From Roseibacterium beibuensis (GTDB taxonomy: Bacteria > Pseudomonadota > Alphaproteobacteria > Rhodobacterales > Rhodobacteraceae), in assembly GCF_039542305.1 (NCBI RefSeq), contig NZ_BAABHW010000002.1, positions 682,001 through 746,000 on the forward strand: a stretch of 64,000 bases of DNA. Reading direction: 5' to 3'. Both the position numbers and the translations under genes were made by a program. Positions within the stretch are counted from its first letter, which is position 1, and each line of letters starts with the position of its first letter. Below the pieces are notes generated by a model. The model worked only from the letters and a program-made list of their open reading frames with translations, searched no databases and had not been told where the DNA came from. This document shows positions 20,850 through 30,229 of this stretch, one piece after another.

Positions 20850-22673
20850 ATGGAAGACAACCGCAATCTCATTCTGGCCACCGGCCTCAGCATGCTTGTC
20901 ATCCTCGTATGGTTTGTGCTGTTCCCCCCGCCCGAGCCGGTGGAGGACCCCAACGCCATACCCGTGGCCGAGGAAAGCACCGGTGGCGGCGTGGACATGG
21001 CCGTTGCGCCGCCCGCGGCCGATACACCGGATGATCCGGTCGCCATCGACGCGACCGCGCTGACCGAGGTCGCGCTCAGCGAGGCCGCGCGCCTGCCCAT
21101 CGACACCCCCTCGGTCGAGGGCACGATCTCGCTGCTTGGCGGCCGGATCGACGACCTGTCGCTGCGCACCTACGACGAAACCCTCGATCCCGACTCGCCC
21201 ATCGTCCGGCTTCTGTCGCCCGTCGGCACCGCCGAACCGTATTACGCGCTCTATGGCTGGGCCCCCGGTGGCGACCTCGGCTTCGACCAGGTTCCCGGCG
21301 CCGACACGCCCTGGACCGTGGAAGACGGGGAAACCCTGACCCCGGACAGCCCGGTCACCCTGCGCTGGGACAACGGCGCAGGCCTGATTTTCCGCCGCGT
21401 GATCGAGATCGACGAAGATTACATGTTCACGGTCACGCAATCGGTCGAGAACAGCACCGAGGCCGACGTGCGCCTTGCCCCCTATGGCATCGTCGCCCGC
21501 CACGGCCTGCCCGCCGATCTGCAGAATTTCTTCATCCTGCACGAAGGCGTGGTCCGCAAGGTCGACGGCGAGCTGGACGAGATCGCCTATGACGACATGC
21601 CCGATCTCGATCTGGTCGCGCGCGAAGGCGCCCCGGCCGAGGTTGTCGAAGTCACCGAGAACGGCTGGATCGGCTTCACCGACAAGTACTGGATGACCAC
21701 GCTGATCCCGGGTGCGGGCCAGGCCTTTACCTCGGTCACGAAATACGTCGCCTCCGCTGATATCTACCAGACCGAGGCGCGCATGCCTGCCGTCTCCGTC
21801 GCGCCGGGCGAAACCGCCGAGATGACGACGCAGCTGTTCGCCGGCGCCAAGGAATGGGAAACCATCCGCGAATACCAGGACGTGGGCGGCATCGACCGCT
21901 TCGTCGACTCGATCGACTGGGGCTGGTTCTACTTCCTGACCAAACCGATGTTCTGGCTGCTGCACACGCTCAACCAGCTGATCGGCAACATGGGCCTCGC
22001 GATCATCGCGCTGACGCTTATCGTCAAGGCCGTGCTCTTCCCGCTGGCCTACAAGTCCTACGTCTCGATGGCCAAGATGCGCGAGCTTCAGCCCGAGATG
22101 GAGAAGCTCAAGGAACGCGCCGGCGATGACCGCGAAGCGCTGCAGCGCGGGATGATGGAGCTCTACAAGAAGAACAAGGTGAACCCGGCCTCCGGCTGTC
22201 TGCCGATCCTGTTGCAGATCCCGATCTTCTTCTCGCTCTACAAGGTGATCTTCGTCACGCTGGAACTGCGCCACGCGCCCTTCTTCGGCTGGCTGAACGA
22301 CCTGAGCGCGCCTGACAGCTCGTCGATCCTCAACCTGTTCGGCCTGCTGCCCTACGCGGCGCCCGAACCGGGCACGATCATGGCGCTGATCTTCATCGGC
22401 ATCCTGCCGCTGCTGCTTGGCATCTCGATGTGGTTCCAGCAAAAGCTGAACCCGGCCCCCACGGATCCGACGCAAGCCGCGATCTTTGCGTGGCTGCCCT
22501 GGGTCTTCATGTTCATGCTGGGCAGCTTTGCCTCGGGCCTGCTGGTCTACTGGATCGCGAACAACACGATCACCTTCATCCAGCAATACACGATCATGCG
22601 CATCCAGGGGTACAAGCCCGACGTGTTCGGAAATATCCGCAGCAGCTTCAAACGCAAGAAATCCGATAGCTGA
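20850..22673 (+). CDS. yidC: Membrane protein insertase YidC
   Basis: A 607-residue insertase: an N-terminal transmembrane helix (NLILATGLSMLVILVWFVLF), a large periplasmic domain (about 60-350), then the conserved five-helix core beginning GWFYFLTKPMFWLLHTLNQ, with the cytoplasmic hairpin (MAKMRELQPEMEKLKERAGD), PASGCLPILLQIPIFFSLYK and a basic tail. It inserts inner-membrane proteins with or without SecYEG. The MOSC gene starts in its stop codon (TGATG). Confidence 0.97.
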   Translation: MEDNRNLILATGLSMLVILVWFVLFPPPEPVEDPNAIPVAEESTGGGVDMAVAPPAADTPDDPVAIDATALTEVALSEAARLPIDTPSVEGTISLLGGRIDDLSLRTYDETLDPDSPIVRLLSPVGTAEPYYALYGWAPGGDLGFDQVPGADTPWTVEDGETLTPDSPVTLRWDNGAGLIFRRVIEIDEDYMFTVTQSVENSTEADVRLAPYGIVARHGLPADLQNFFILHEGVVRKVDGELDEIAYDDMPDLDLVAREGAPAEVVEVTENGWIGFTDKYWMTTLIPGAGQAFTSVTKYVASADIYQTEARMPAVSVAPGETAEMTTQLFAGAKEWETIREYQDVGGIDRFVDSIDWGWFYFLTKPMFWLLHTLNQLIGNMGLAIIALTLIVKAVLFPLAYKSYVSMAKMRELQPEMEKLKERAGDDREALQRGMMELYKKNKVNPASGCLPILLQIPIFFSLYKVIFVTLELRHAPFFGWLNDLSAPDSSSILNLFGLLPYAAPEPGTIMALIFIGILPLLLGISMWFQQKLNPAPTDPTQAAIFAWLPWVFMFMLGSFASGLLVYWIANNTITFIQQYTIMRIQGYKPDVFGNIRSSFKRKKSDS

Positions 22674-23410
22674 TGCAGGCCCGGCTGGCCCATATCTGGC
22701 GGCACCCGATCAAGGGCATCGGGGCCGAGCCGCTGGAGCGGGTCAGCCTGTCACCGGGCCGGCCCCTGCCGCTGGATCGCGCCTGGGCCGTGCTTGAGGA
22801 CGGCGGGGAATCTGGCCCCGGCTGGCGCTCGTGCCGCAACTTCCTGCGCGGGGCCAAGGGGCCGTCGCTGATGGCCATCACGGCGCGAGTCGAGGGCGAG
22901 ACGATCCATTTGTCCCACCCGGACCGACCCGACCTGTCGATTGCGCCGCCGCATGATGCGGATGCCCTGTTCGGCTGGCTCCGCCCGATCTACCCGGCCG
23001 ATCGCCGCCCCCCGGCTGCGCTGGTGCAAAGCCCGCCCGAGGGGATGTCGGACGCGCCCTTTGCCTCGGTCGCGATCCTCAACCTGTCGTCGCTCCGCGC
23101 ACTGTCGCAGAAGGTCGGCCAAGTGCTGGACCCGCGCCGGTTTCGCGGCAATCTCTGGCTCGACGGCCTCGCCCCGTGGGAGGAGTTCGACCTGGTCGGC
23201 AAGACGCTCGCCATCGGGGATGCACGCCTCGAAATCGTTGAGCCCATCGGACGCTGCCGCGCGACCGAGGCCAATCCCGACACAGGCCGCCGCGACGCCC
23301 CTACCTTGCAAGCCCTGCAAGACGGCTGGGGCCATACCGAGTTCGGCGTTTATGTGACGGTGCAAACGGGCGGTGACATCGCCCTTGGCGACGAGGCGAC
23401 ATTGGCATGA
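22673..23410 (+). CDS. MOSC-domain protein
   Basis: A 245-residue protein with an N-terminal MOSC beta-barrel (HPIKGIGAEPLERVSLSPGR) and a MOSC core ending with IVEPIGRCRATEANPDTGRR, whose cysteine is the expected molybdenum-cofactor or sulfur-handling residue. It may transfer sulfur or bind a metal-sulfur cofactor. It sits between yidC and engB with overlaps at both ends (1 and 4 bp), an order common in related genomes. Confidence 0.88.
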   Translation: MQARLAHIWRHPIKGIGAEPLERVSLSPGRPLPLDRAWAVLEDGGESGPGWRSCRNFLRGAKGPSLMAITARVEGETIHLSHPDRPDLSIAPPHDADALFGWLRPIYPADRRPPAALVQSPPEGMSDAPFASVAILNLSSLRALSQKVGQVLDPRRFRGNLWLDGLAPWEEFDLVGKTLAIGDARLEIVEPIGRCRATEANPDTGRRDAPTLQALQDGWGHTEFGVYVTVQTGGDIALGDEATLA

Positions 23411-24063
23411 ACACGCCCCTCCCCTTCCCACTGGCCGAAGACCCCGATGCGCCGACCGCCGAGGCCGCGCGCAAGCTGTTTGCCGGGGGCGCAGAGTTCC
23501 TGAAGGGCGTCGTCGCGATGGACGGCCTGCCCCCCGATGACCGGGCCGAGGTCTGCTTTGCGGGCCGCTCGAACGTGGGAAAATCCACCCTCATCAACGC
23601 GCTGACGGGCCGCAAGGCGCTGGCGCGGGCCTCGAACACGCCGGGGCGGACGCAGGAAATCAACTACTTCACCCTGGGCGACAGCCACTACCTCGTCGAT
23701 CTGCCCGGCTATGGTTACGCCGAGGCACCCGTCGACGTGGTGCGCCGCTGGCAAACCCTGCTCAAGGCGTACCTCTCGGGCCGCGCCACCTTGCGCCGCG
23801 CCTTCGTGCTGGTCGACATGCGCCACGGCATCAAGCCCGTGGACGAAGAGATCATGGCGCTTCTCGACACCTCGGCGGTGACCTTCCAGGTCGTCCTGAC
23901 CAAGGCCGACAAGGTGAAGGAAAAGGACCGCGAAAAGGTGTTGCGACAGGTGCGCGAGAAACTGTCCAAGCACCCCGCCGCCTTTCCCGAACTGGTCCAG
24001 ACCTCCTCGGAGAAAGGTCAGGGCATCACGACCCTGCGCGCGATCATCGCCGGGCTGGCCTGA
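23407..24063 (+). CDS. engB: Ribosome biogenesis GTPase YihA/EngB
   Basis: A 218-residue TrmE-Era-like GTPase: G1 GRSNVGKSTLINALTG, G2 TPGRTQEINYF, G3 DLPGYGYAE, G4 TKADK and G5 TSSEKG. It acts in late 50S assembly and is usually essential. It overlaps the MOSC gene by 4 bp and precedes argB by 60 bp. Confidence 0.95.
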   Translation: MNTPLPFPLAEDPDAPTAEAARKLFAGGAEFLKGVVAMDGLPPDDRAEVCFAGRSNVGKSTLINALTGRKALARASNTPGRTQEINYFTLGDSHYLVDLPGYGYAEAPVDVVRRWQTLLKAYLSGRATLRRAFVLVDMRHGIKPVDEEIMALLDTSAVTFQVVLTKADKVKEKDREKVLRQVREKLSKHPAAFPELVQTSSEKGQGITTLRAIIAGLA

Positions 24064-24123
24064 GCCACCTTCACAATCGGGCCGGGCGCGCCTATGCAGG
24101 TGTGACGCTCTTTCGGTGCAGCC

Positions 24124-24984
24124 ATGAAGACCCAGGATATGACCCGCGATTACCTCGGCACCGCCCGGACCCTGTCCGAGGCTCTCCCCTACCTCCAGCG
24201 CTATGACGACGCGACCGTCGTCATCAAGTTCGGCGGAAACGCCATGGGCGATGACGAGGCGATGGCCAGCTTCGCCCGTGACATCGTGCTGCTGCGACAG
24301 GTGCGGGTGAACCCGGTGGTGGTGCATGGCGGCGGTCCGATGATCAATGACATGCTGGCAAAACTCGGCGTCACGTCGGACTTCGTCGGCGGCAAACGGG
24401 TGACCGATCAGCAAACGGTCGAAGTGGTCGAGATGGTCCTTTCGGGCCTTGTGAACAAGCGGATCGTGCAGGCGATCAACGCGCAGGGTGGGCGCGCCGT
24501 GGGCCTGTCGGGCAAGGATGCCAACCTGATCGTGTGTGATCCGGCCGACCCCAAGCTTGGCTTTGTCGGCGAACCGAACGAGGTGAACCCGCAGGTGCTG
24601 ACCAACCTGTTCGGGGATGACATGATCCCCGTCATCGCCCCCCTGGGCGCGGGCCGAAACGGCGAGACATTCAACATCAACGGCGACACCGCTGCGGGCG
24701 CCATCGCGGCTGCGTTGAAAGCCGATCGCCTGCTGCTGCTGACCAATGTCGCGGGTGTGAAGAACGAGGCGGGCGAGGTCGTCACCGCGCTCAGCGCCGC
24801 CGAGGTCGAGGAGATGACCGAGAAGGGCATCATCTCGGGCGGCATGATCCCCAAGACCGAAACCGCGCTTCAGGCGGTGCGCAACGGCGTGCGCGCCTGC
24901 ACCATCGTGGATGGCCGGGTGTCGAACGCCGTTCTGCTGGAGCTTTTCACCGAGCATGGCGCGGGCTCGATGATCCGCGCCTGA
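24124..24984 (+). CDS. argB: Acetylglutamate kinase
   Basis: A 286-residue amino-acid kinase for the second step of arginine biosynthesis (N-acetylglutamate to its 5-phosphate). The signature segments VIKFGGNAMG, VVHGGGPMINDMLAKLG, GLSGKDANL and NINGDTAAGAIAAAL are intact. The N-terminal helix (DYLGTARTLSEALPYLQRYD) is of the arginine-sensitive hexameric type, so feedback inhibition is likely. Confidence 0.96.
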   Translation: MKTQDMTRDYLGTARTLSEALPYLQRYDDATVVIKFGGNAMGDDEAMASFARDIVLLRQVRVNPVVVHGGGPMINDMLAKLGVTSDFVGGKRVTDQQTVEVVEMVLSGLVNKRIVQAINAQGGRAVGLSGKDANLIVCDPADPKLGFVGEPNEVNPQVLTNLFGDDMIPVIAPLGAGRNGETFNINGDTAAGAIAAALKADRLLLLTNVAGVKNEAGEVVTALSAAEVEEMTEKGIISGGMIPKTETALQAVRNGVRACTIVDGRVSNAVLLELFTEHGAGSMIRA

Positions 24985-25098
24985 CGGGGCCGGATCGGCA
25001 GGTCACACCCCGTACACATCCTGTACACACCCCGTGCATACAGCGGCGCGGCCCTATCGCCTCTCGCCAGAGCGGGGCCGCTCGCCTACCGTCTCGGC

Positions 25099-25782
25099 AT
25101 GATCACCTATTCCGACATCGCGACTCGGGTCGCGCGCGATCAGTTGGAGGTCTTCGGCGGGTTTCATCCCGGCCCGAATGACGGCGCGCCGACGGGCTGC
25201 GGAACGCTGCTGTTGCTCGGGCCCCGTGAGCCGGGCTTCTGGGACACGCTCCTGAGTGCGCCCGAGGCGACAGAGTCGCAATCGCACGACGCGTCCAGCC
25301 TGACCCCCGACCTCGACACCATGGATCGCTGGTCGGCCCGGGTGATCGGTGAGATCGCCACTGACCTCGGCGGGCGGGCCGTGTTCCCCTTCGGCGGCCC
25401 GCCATCCTACCCGTTCTTCGCCTGGGCGACGAAATCCGGGCGGGCCTGGGCCAGCCCTGTGACGCTCTTGGTGCATGACGTTGCGGGGCTGATGGTGTCC
25501 TACCGCGGCGCCCTCGCCCTGCCGTTTCATGTCGATCTGCCCACGCATCCCGATGCGCGCCCGTGCACGCGCTGCGACCAGCCCTGCGTCACCGCCTGCC
25601 CCGCTGCTGCGCTGACCGCCGCCGGCTACGATACCGGGGCCTGCCACGCGGCGCTCGACACACCGGCCGGCGCAGGGTGCATGAGCCAAGGCTGCGCCGT
25701 GCGCCGCGCCTGCCCGATCAGCCAAGCCTATGGCCGCGACCCGGCCCAATCGGCCTATCACATGCGAGCGTTCCATCCATGA
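25099..25782 (+). CDS. 4Fe-4S ferredoxin-like protein
   Basis: A 227-residue protein whose C-terminal third holds two cysteine clusters, CTRCDQPCVTACP and CMSQGCAVRRACP, enough for one or two 4Fe-4S clusters; the N-terminal part resembles the QueG-related ferredoxin-like family. It is probably a small electron-transfer or cofactor protein, reaction unknown. Upstream (25005-25042) are repeats of a GTACA motif. Its stop overlaps the next start by 4 bp. Confidence 0.75.
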   Translation: MITYSDIATRVARDQLEVFGGFHPGPNDGAPTGCGTLLLLGPREPGFWDTLLSAPEATESQSHDASSLTPDLDTMDRWSARVIGEIATDLGGRAVFPFGGPPSYPFFAWATKSGRAWASPVTLLVHDVAGLMVSYRGALALPFHVDLPTHPDARPCTRCDQPCVTACPAAALTAAGYDTGACHAALDTPAGAGCMSQGCAVRRACPISQAYGRDPAQSAYHMRAFHP

Positions 25783-26291
25783 CCCGAACCCTGATCCTGA
25801 TCCGTCACACCAAGTCCGATTGGGGCGATGCCGGCCTGTCGGACCATGACCGCCCGCTGAACGGGCGCGGCCAACTCAGCGCGCCGCGCATCGGCCATTG
25901 GCTCGCCCGGACAGGCCACACCCCGGACATGGCGATGATCTCCAGCGCGCGCCGGACGCAGGAGACATGGGCGGGGATCGCCGGGCAGCTTGAAAATCCG
26001 CCCGATCCGATCATCAGCCATGGCCTCTACAATGCCGCGCCCGCCGATCTGCTGACCGCGATCCGCAGCGCCGAGGACGCCAGGACCCTGGCCATCGTCG
26101 CGCATAACCCCGGCATCGGCAGCCTCGCCTGGTCGCTCTGCGCAATGCCGCCGGATCATCCGAAATTCGGCCTGTATCCGACCGGCGCGACACTGGTCCT
26201 GTCCTTCCGCGGGGCCTGGGCCGAGGTCGCGCCGGGTCGCGGGCGGGTGCTGGATTTCGTCGTGCCGCGCGAACTGCCCGATCCCGGCTGA
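25779..26291 (+). CDS. SixA-type phosphohistidine phosphatase
   Basis: A 170-residue histidine-phosphatase-superfamily protein. IRHTKSDWGD carries the phosphorylated RH motif, SSARRTQETW the second arginine, and VAHNPGIG the second histidine. SixA enzymes dephosphorylate phosphohistidine proteins such as HPt domains or NPr. It is coupled to the Fe-S gene (ATGA overlap) and ends before a strong terminator. Confidence 0.85.
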   Translation: MTRTLILIRHTKSDWGDAGLSDHDRPLNGRGQLSAPRIGHWLARTGHTPDMAMISSARRTQETWAGIAGQLENPPDPIISHGLYNAAPADLLTAIRSAEDARTLAIVAHNPGIGSLAWSLCAMPPDHPKFGLYPTGATLVLSFRGAWAEVAPGRGRVLDFVVPRELPDPG

Positions 26292-26333
26292 CCCACCCCT
26301 TCATCTTGGCAAGAAAACTCCCGCCGGAGGCAA

Positions 26334-26370
26334 AAGGGCCGCAAGGGGGTCAATCCCCCTTGCGGCCCTT
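26334..26370. terminator. Bidirectional terminator between the sixA-like gene and bztD
   Basis: Perfect 16-bp arms AAGGGCCGCAAGGGGG (26334-26349) and its complement (26355-26370) enclose a 5-nt loop. On the minus strand the hairpin ends in TTTT. It separates convergent genes and so should end both transcripts. Confidence 0.85.
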
Positions 26371-26408
26371 GCCCGGTCGTCCCGCGCGACAGCGCGGGGC
26401 GAAATATC

Positions 26409-27203
26409 TCAGTGACCGAGGATCTGGCTGAGAAACAGCTTGGTCCGGTCGCTTTGCGGGTTGTTGAAGAACTCTTCCGGCTCGTTCTGTTCGACGATCT
26501 GGCCCGCATCCATGAAGATCACGCGGTTCGCCACCTGGCGGGCAAAGCCCATCTCGTGCGTCACGCAGAGCATGGTCATGCCTTCCTCGGCGAGCTGGAT
26601 CATGGTGTCGAGCACCTCCTTGATCATCTCGGGGTCCAGCGCCGAGGTCGGCTCGTCGAACAGCATGATGCGCGGGCGCATGCAAAGCGAGCGGGCGATG
26701 GCCACACGCTGCTGCTGACCGCCCGAGAGCTGGCCGGGATACTTGTCGGCCTGTTCGGGGATCTTCACCTTGTTGAGGAAATACATCGCCGTTTCCTCGG
26801 CCTCTTTCTTGGGCGTCTTGCGCACCCAGATCGGGGCCAGCGTGCAGTTCTCCAGGATCGTCAGATGCGGGAACAGGTTGAAGTGCTGGAACACCATCCC
26901 GACCTCGGACCGGATCTTGTCGATGTTCTTGAGGTCGTTCGACAAAAGCGTGCCATCGACGGTAATGGAGCCCTGCTGATGTTCCTCCAGCGCGTTGATG
27001 CAGCGGATCAGCGTGGATTTGCCCGAGCCCGAGGGCCCGCAGATCACGATGCGTTCGCCCCGGTTCACCGTCAGGTTGATGTCGCGCAGAACGTGGAACG
27101 TGCCGTACCACTTGTTCATGTTGCGGATCTCGATGGCGACCTCGTCCGAGACCGTCATCTGCGAGCGGTCGATTGCGCGGGCTTCTGCGGTTGCGTCGGT
27201 CAT
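26409..27203 (-). CDS. bztD: Glutamate/glutamine/aspartate/asparagine ABC transporter, ATP-binding protein
   Basis: A 264-residue polar amino-acid ABC ATPase. Walker A GPSGSGKST, Q loop (VFQHFNLFPH), signature LSGGQQQR, Walker B IMLFDEPTSALDPE and the switch histidine (CVTHEMG) are intact. It powers uptake through BztB-BztC with BztA as the binding protein. It is the last gene of the operon, 14 bp after bztC, followed by a strong terminator. Confidence 0.93.
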   Translation of the reverse strand: MTDATAEARAIDRSQMTVSDEVAIEIRNMNKWYGTFHVLRDINLTVNRGERIVICGPSGSGKSTLIRCINALEEHQQGSITVDGTLLSNDLKNIDKIRSEVGMVFQHFNLFPHLTILENCTLAPIWVRKTPKKEAEETAMYFLNKVKIPEQADKYPGQLSGGQQQRVAIARSLCMRPRIMLFDEPTSALDPEMIKEVLDTMIQLAEEGMTMLCVTHEMGFARQVANRVIFMDAGQIVEQNEPEEFFNNPQSDRTKLFLSQILGH

Positions 27204-27217
27204 GTGTCAGACCTCCC

Positions 27218-28543
27218 TCAGCGGTGATCGGTGCGCAGCTTGCGCTCCAGGTATTGCGAATAGCGGCTCATCGAGAAGCAGCTGATGAAGAAGCAGAGCC
27301 CGATGAAGATGAAGAGCTCCCAGTAGACGCCGTTCCAGTCGGTCGAGGCGCGAATGGCGTTCGAGAACCCGATCGGGTCCAGCAAGCCGATGAAGACCAC
27401 CAGCGTCGTGTCCTTGAACAGGCCGATAAAGGTGGAGACGATTCCGGGAATGGAGATCTTGAGGGCCTGCGGCAGGATGATCAGGCGCATGGATTGCCAG
27501 TAGTCGAGGCCGAGACTGTCGGCGCCCTCGTACTGGCCACGCGGCAAGGCCGCGAGACCGCCCCGAACCACCTCGGCGATATAGGCCGAGGAGAAGAGCG
27601 TCACCATGATGATCACGCGCAGCATGAGGTCGAAATTCGTGCCCGGCGGCAGGAAGTAGTTCAACAGCAGCGACGCGGTGAAGAGCCACACGATCAGCGG
27701 CACGCCCCGGATCACCTCGATGAAGATCACCGAGAACTTGTTGATGATGAACAGGTCCGACTGGCGGCCGAGGGCAAGGACGACCCCCAGCGGCAGCGAC
27801 AGGATGATGCCCGCGATCCCGATGACGAAGGCCAGCATGAAGCCGCCGAAATCGTCCGAGGGCACATACTCGATGCCGATGGGCAGGATGCCGGCGATCA
27901 CGCCCGCCAACGGCCCGGCCAGGAACATCCAGTAGAGGATCGGCACCAGGACGGTTGCGATGATGGCCCCCAGCTGCCCGATGATCGGCACAGCGATCTT
28001 GAAGACCAGCCAAGCGAGGATGAAGCCGACGGCAACGGCGATCGGGCCCCAGATCGAGCCGCCCCAGAGCAGCCAATACAGGATGAAGGGCGACGCGGCC
28101 GTGACGGCCAGGAGCTTGCGCGGCAGTTCCGCGTAGAGCACCGGTGAAATGGCCCCAAGGAACAGGATCAGCGCAAGAACCGGGCGCCAGTAGAGTTCCG
28201 AGGGGTAGAAGCCGAAGGTCAACTGATCCCACCGGTCGGTCAGGACGGCCCAGCAGGCAACCTCCATCCCTTCGCCGTAGCGCTCGTCGCGGATCTCGCG
28301 GCATTGCGTCAGGCTATCGGCGTCCCAGATGCCGTAGAAGATCCAACCCAGGACATGGCTGAGAACCCAGTAGATCACGAGAACCGAGATCACGGTCAGG
28401 ATGCTGTTCAGCACCGAGGAAAACAGGTTTTCCCGCAGCCATTTCACGGCCCCCTTCTCCGCCACGGGCGGTTCGCGTTCGGGCAGCATGTCCTTGCGGA
28501 CAAAGGCGGTCGCAAGCGCGCTTTCTGCGTGTGTATCGCTCAT
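27218..28543 (-). CDS. bztC: Glutamate/aspartate-type ABC transporter permease BztC
   Basis: A 441-residue permease. The C-terminal half has the BPD transmembrane domain (GVVLALGRQSDLFIINK, EVIRGVPLIVWLF, the EAA loop around YEGADSLGLDYWQSMRLIIL and LKISIPGIVSTFIGLFKDT). The N-terminal half adds extra helices and a periplasmic loop, as in Rhodobacter Bzt permeases that are larger than HisM/GlnP. It pairs with BztB. The gap to bztB is 1 bp. Confidence 0.92.
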   Translation of the reverse strand: MSDTHAESALATAFVRKDMLPEREPPVAEKGAVKWLRENLFSSVLNSILTVISVLVIYWVLSHVLGWIFYGIWDADSLTQCREIRDERYGEGMEVACWAVLTDRWDQLTFGFYPSELYWRPVLALILFLGAISPVLYAELPRKLLAVTAASPFILYWLLWGGSIWGPIAVAVGFILAWLVFKIAVPIIGQLGAIIATVLVPILYWMFLAGPLAGVIAGILPIGIEYVPSDDFGGFMLAFVIGIAGIILSLPLGVVLALGRQSDLFIINKFSVIFIEVIRGVPLIVWLFTASLLLNYFLPPGTNFDLMLRVIIMVTLFSSAYIAEVVRGGLAALPRGQYEGADSLGLDYWQSMRLIILPQALKISIPGIVSTFIGLFKDTTLVVFIGLLDPIGFSNAIRASTDWNGVYWELFIFIGLCFFISCFSMSRYSQYLERKLRTDHR

Positions 28544-28544
28544 C

Positions 28545-30083
28545 TCACCGCTCCTTCAGTTTGACGGAGTTGTTGTAGATGTTCATCACGCCCGAGATGA
28601 TCAGCGAGGTCAGCAGGTAGAACAGACCCAGCAGAAGCATCCCTTCAAGCTCGCGTCCCGTCTGGTTGATCGTGATCCCGCCAAGGGTCGAGCGCACGTC
28701 CATGTAGCCCACGGCGATGGCCAGCGACGAGTTCTTGGTCAGGTTCAGATATTGCGAGATCAGGGGCGGGATGATGACCCGCAAGGCTTGCGGCAGAATG
28801 ACGAGGTTCATCGTGCGGTTCGGGCGCAGGCCCAGGGCGTAGGAGGCCTCGGTCTGGCCGCGCGACACCGAAAGGATACCGGCGCGCACGATCTCGGCGA
28901 TGAAGGCCCCGGTATAGAGCGACAGGGCGAACCACAGCGCGATCAGCGAGTTGCGAAGCTGCACCCCGCCTTCGAAGTTGAAGCCGGCCAGCTGCGGGCG
29001 CTCGAACTGAAGCGGGCGGCCGCGATCGACCGTATCGGCCAGGGTAGCAAGTTCGACATCGGCCACAGCGCCGGAGAAGGTCTCGACCATTTCTGGCGGC
29101 ATCGCCGCGATCACGCAGTCGCCGGCTTCGACGCTGGCCTGCAATTCACCCGGCGTATTCACGCGCACGATGTCGGCGCGCTGGCCGAGGTCACGCAATG
29201 CTGTCGACAGGTTCACACCCGCCGTCGACGGCAAGGCACAGATCGACGGGTTGCGGTTTTCGGCGACATAATCCTCAAGCGTCATGCTTTGCTCGGCCCC
29301 GACGGCGACAAGCGGATACTGATCGCGCGCGATGGCGGCAGAGAAGGCGAGGTAGACGGCGAGCGTGGGAATGATGAACAGCCCCAGCGACACCCAGAAG
29401 ACCGGCAGGATGTCCCCGGTCGCCTCTTGCCGTTTCCTGGCGTAGCGGCGGAAGGCCCAGATCCCCACGAGGGAGGCAAGGAAGACGGCCACCACCAGAA
29501 GGGTGCCATCCCCCCAGACCGGCGCGGGAATGAAGATGCCGCGGTTGGTGATCGCGACCGAGTCGAACAGGAGCATCGATGCCTCGGCATCCTCGCCTCG
29601 GAAATCGCGCGGCTGTGGCGTGGATTCCGTCATGAGCGCGAAGATCACGATGATCCACAGAAGCAGCGGAATGTTGCGGAAGCCTTCGACGTAGACGCTC
29701 ATCAGCCTCGCGACGAGCCAGTTGTTCGAGAGGCGCAGGACACCGGCGAACACGCCCAGGATGGTGGCCATGACGCAGCCAAGGAAGGCCACGAGCAAGG
29801 TGTTCAGGATGCCGACCAACGCGGCCCGGCCATGCGTGGAGTCGTTCGAATATTCGATCAGGCGCTGGTTGATGTCGTACCCGGCGCGATTGAACAGGAA
29901 GCCGAAATCGAAATCCTTGCCCAGCGCACTGAGGTTGATGACCACGTTGCGCGCCAGCATTACGAGCGCGAGCATCACCAGAATGAATGCGACCACCTGG
30001 ATGGTCATCGACCGGTAGCGCGTGTCGTAAATCAGTTGGCTGAGCCGGAAGGACTCGGTCGGTGGGTCCGTGTAGGTCGCCAT
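28545..30083 (-). CDS. bztB: Glutamate/aspartate-type ABC transporter permease BztB
   Basis: A 512-residue permease with an N-terminal helix (VVAFILVMLALVMLARNVVI), first BPD part (LVGILNTLLVAFLGCVMATI), a long periplasmic insertion of about 200 residues (two cysteines), and the second BPD part with the EAA loop (SYALGLRPNRTMNLVILPQA). The split transmembrane domain with the large insertion is characteristic of BztB. It follows bztA after a 146-bp spacer with a hairpin. Confidence 0.92.
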   Translation of the reverse strand: MATYTDPPTESFRLSQLIYDTRYRSMTIQVVAFILVMLALVMLARNVVINLSALGKDFDFGFLFNRAGYDINQRLIEYSNDSTHGRAALVGILNTLLVAFLGCVMATILGVFAGVLRLSNNWLVARLMSVYVEGFRNIPLLLWIIVIFALMTESTPQPRDFRGEDAEASMLLFDSVAITNRGIFIPAPVWGDGTLLVVAVFLASLVGIWAFRRYARKRQEATGDILPVFWVSLGLFIIPTLAVYLAFSAAIARDQYPLVAVGAEQSMTLEDYVAENRNPSICALPSTAGVNLSTALRDLGQRADIVRVNTPGELQASVEAGDCVIAAMPPEMVETFSGAVADVELATLADTVDRGRPLQFERPQLAGFNFEGGVQLRNSLIALWFALSLYTGAFIAEIVRAGILSVSRGQTEASYALGLRPNRTMNLVILPQALRVIIPPLISQYLNLTKNSSLAIAVGYMDVRSTLGGITINQTGRELEGMLLLGLFYLLTSLIISGVMNIYNNSVKLKER

Positions 30084-30191
30084 GTCTCCCCCCCAATCGG
30101 ATAAAGGTATCCCGTGTGACGACCCTGTCCCCGTGGATCGCCCTAAATGGTCCGTTTTTCAGCTAGGGTTTGGCGCAAGCGCCACGAAGGT

Positions 30192-30219
30192 GAAGGGCGC
30201 GACAAGTGCCGCGCCCTTC
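30192..30219 (-). terminator. Intercistronic hairpin between bztA and bztB
   Basis: A perfect 10-bp stem GAAGGGCGCG / CGCGCCCTTC with an 8-nt loop lies 10 bp after the bztA stop. No T run follows on the minus strand, so it is more likely an attenuator or mRNA-stabilising 3' end than a full terminator. It would allow the binding protein to outnumber the permease subunits. Confidence 0.55.
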
Positions 30220-30229
30220 GACTGTTCGA

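Noticed and set aside
20640..22586. A 648-codon minus-strand open frame
   Set aside because: Antisense to yidC, with composition (Arg, Gln, Asp, His) typical of a shadow frame.
28401..30104. A 567-codon plus-strand open frame
   Set aside because: Antisense to bztB/bztC; the permease motifs on the other strand are unambiguous.
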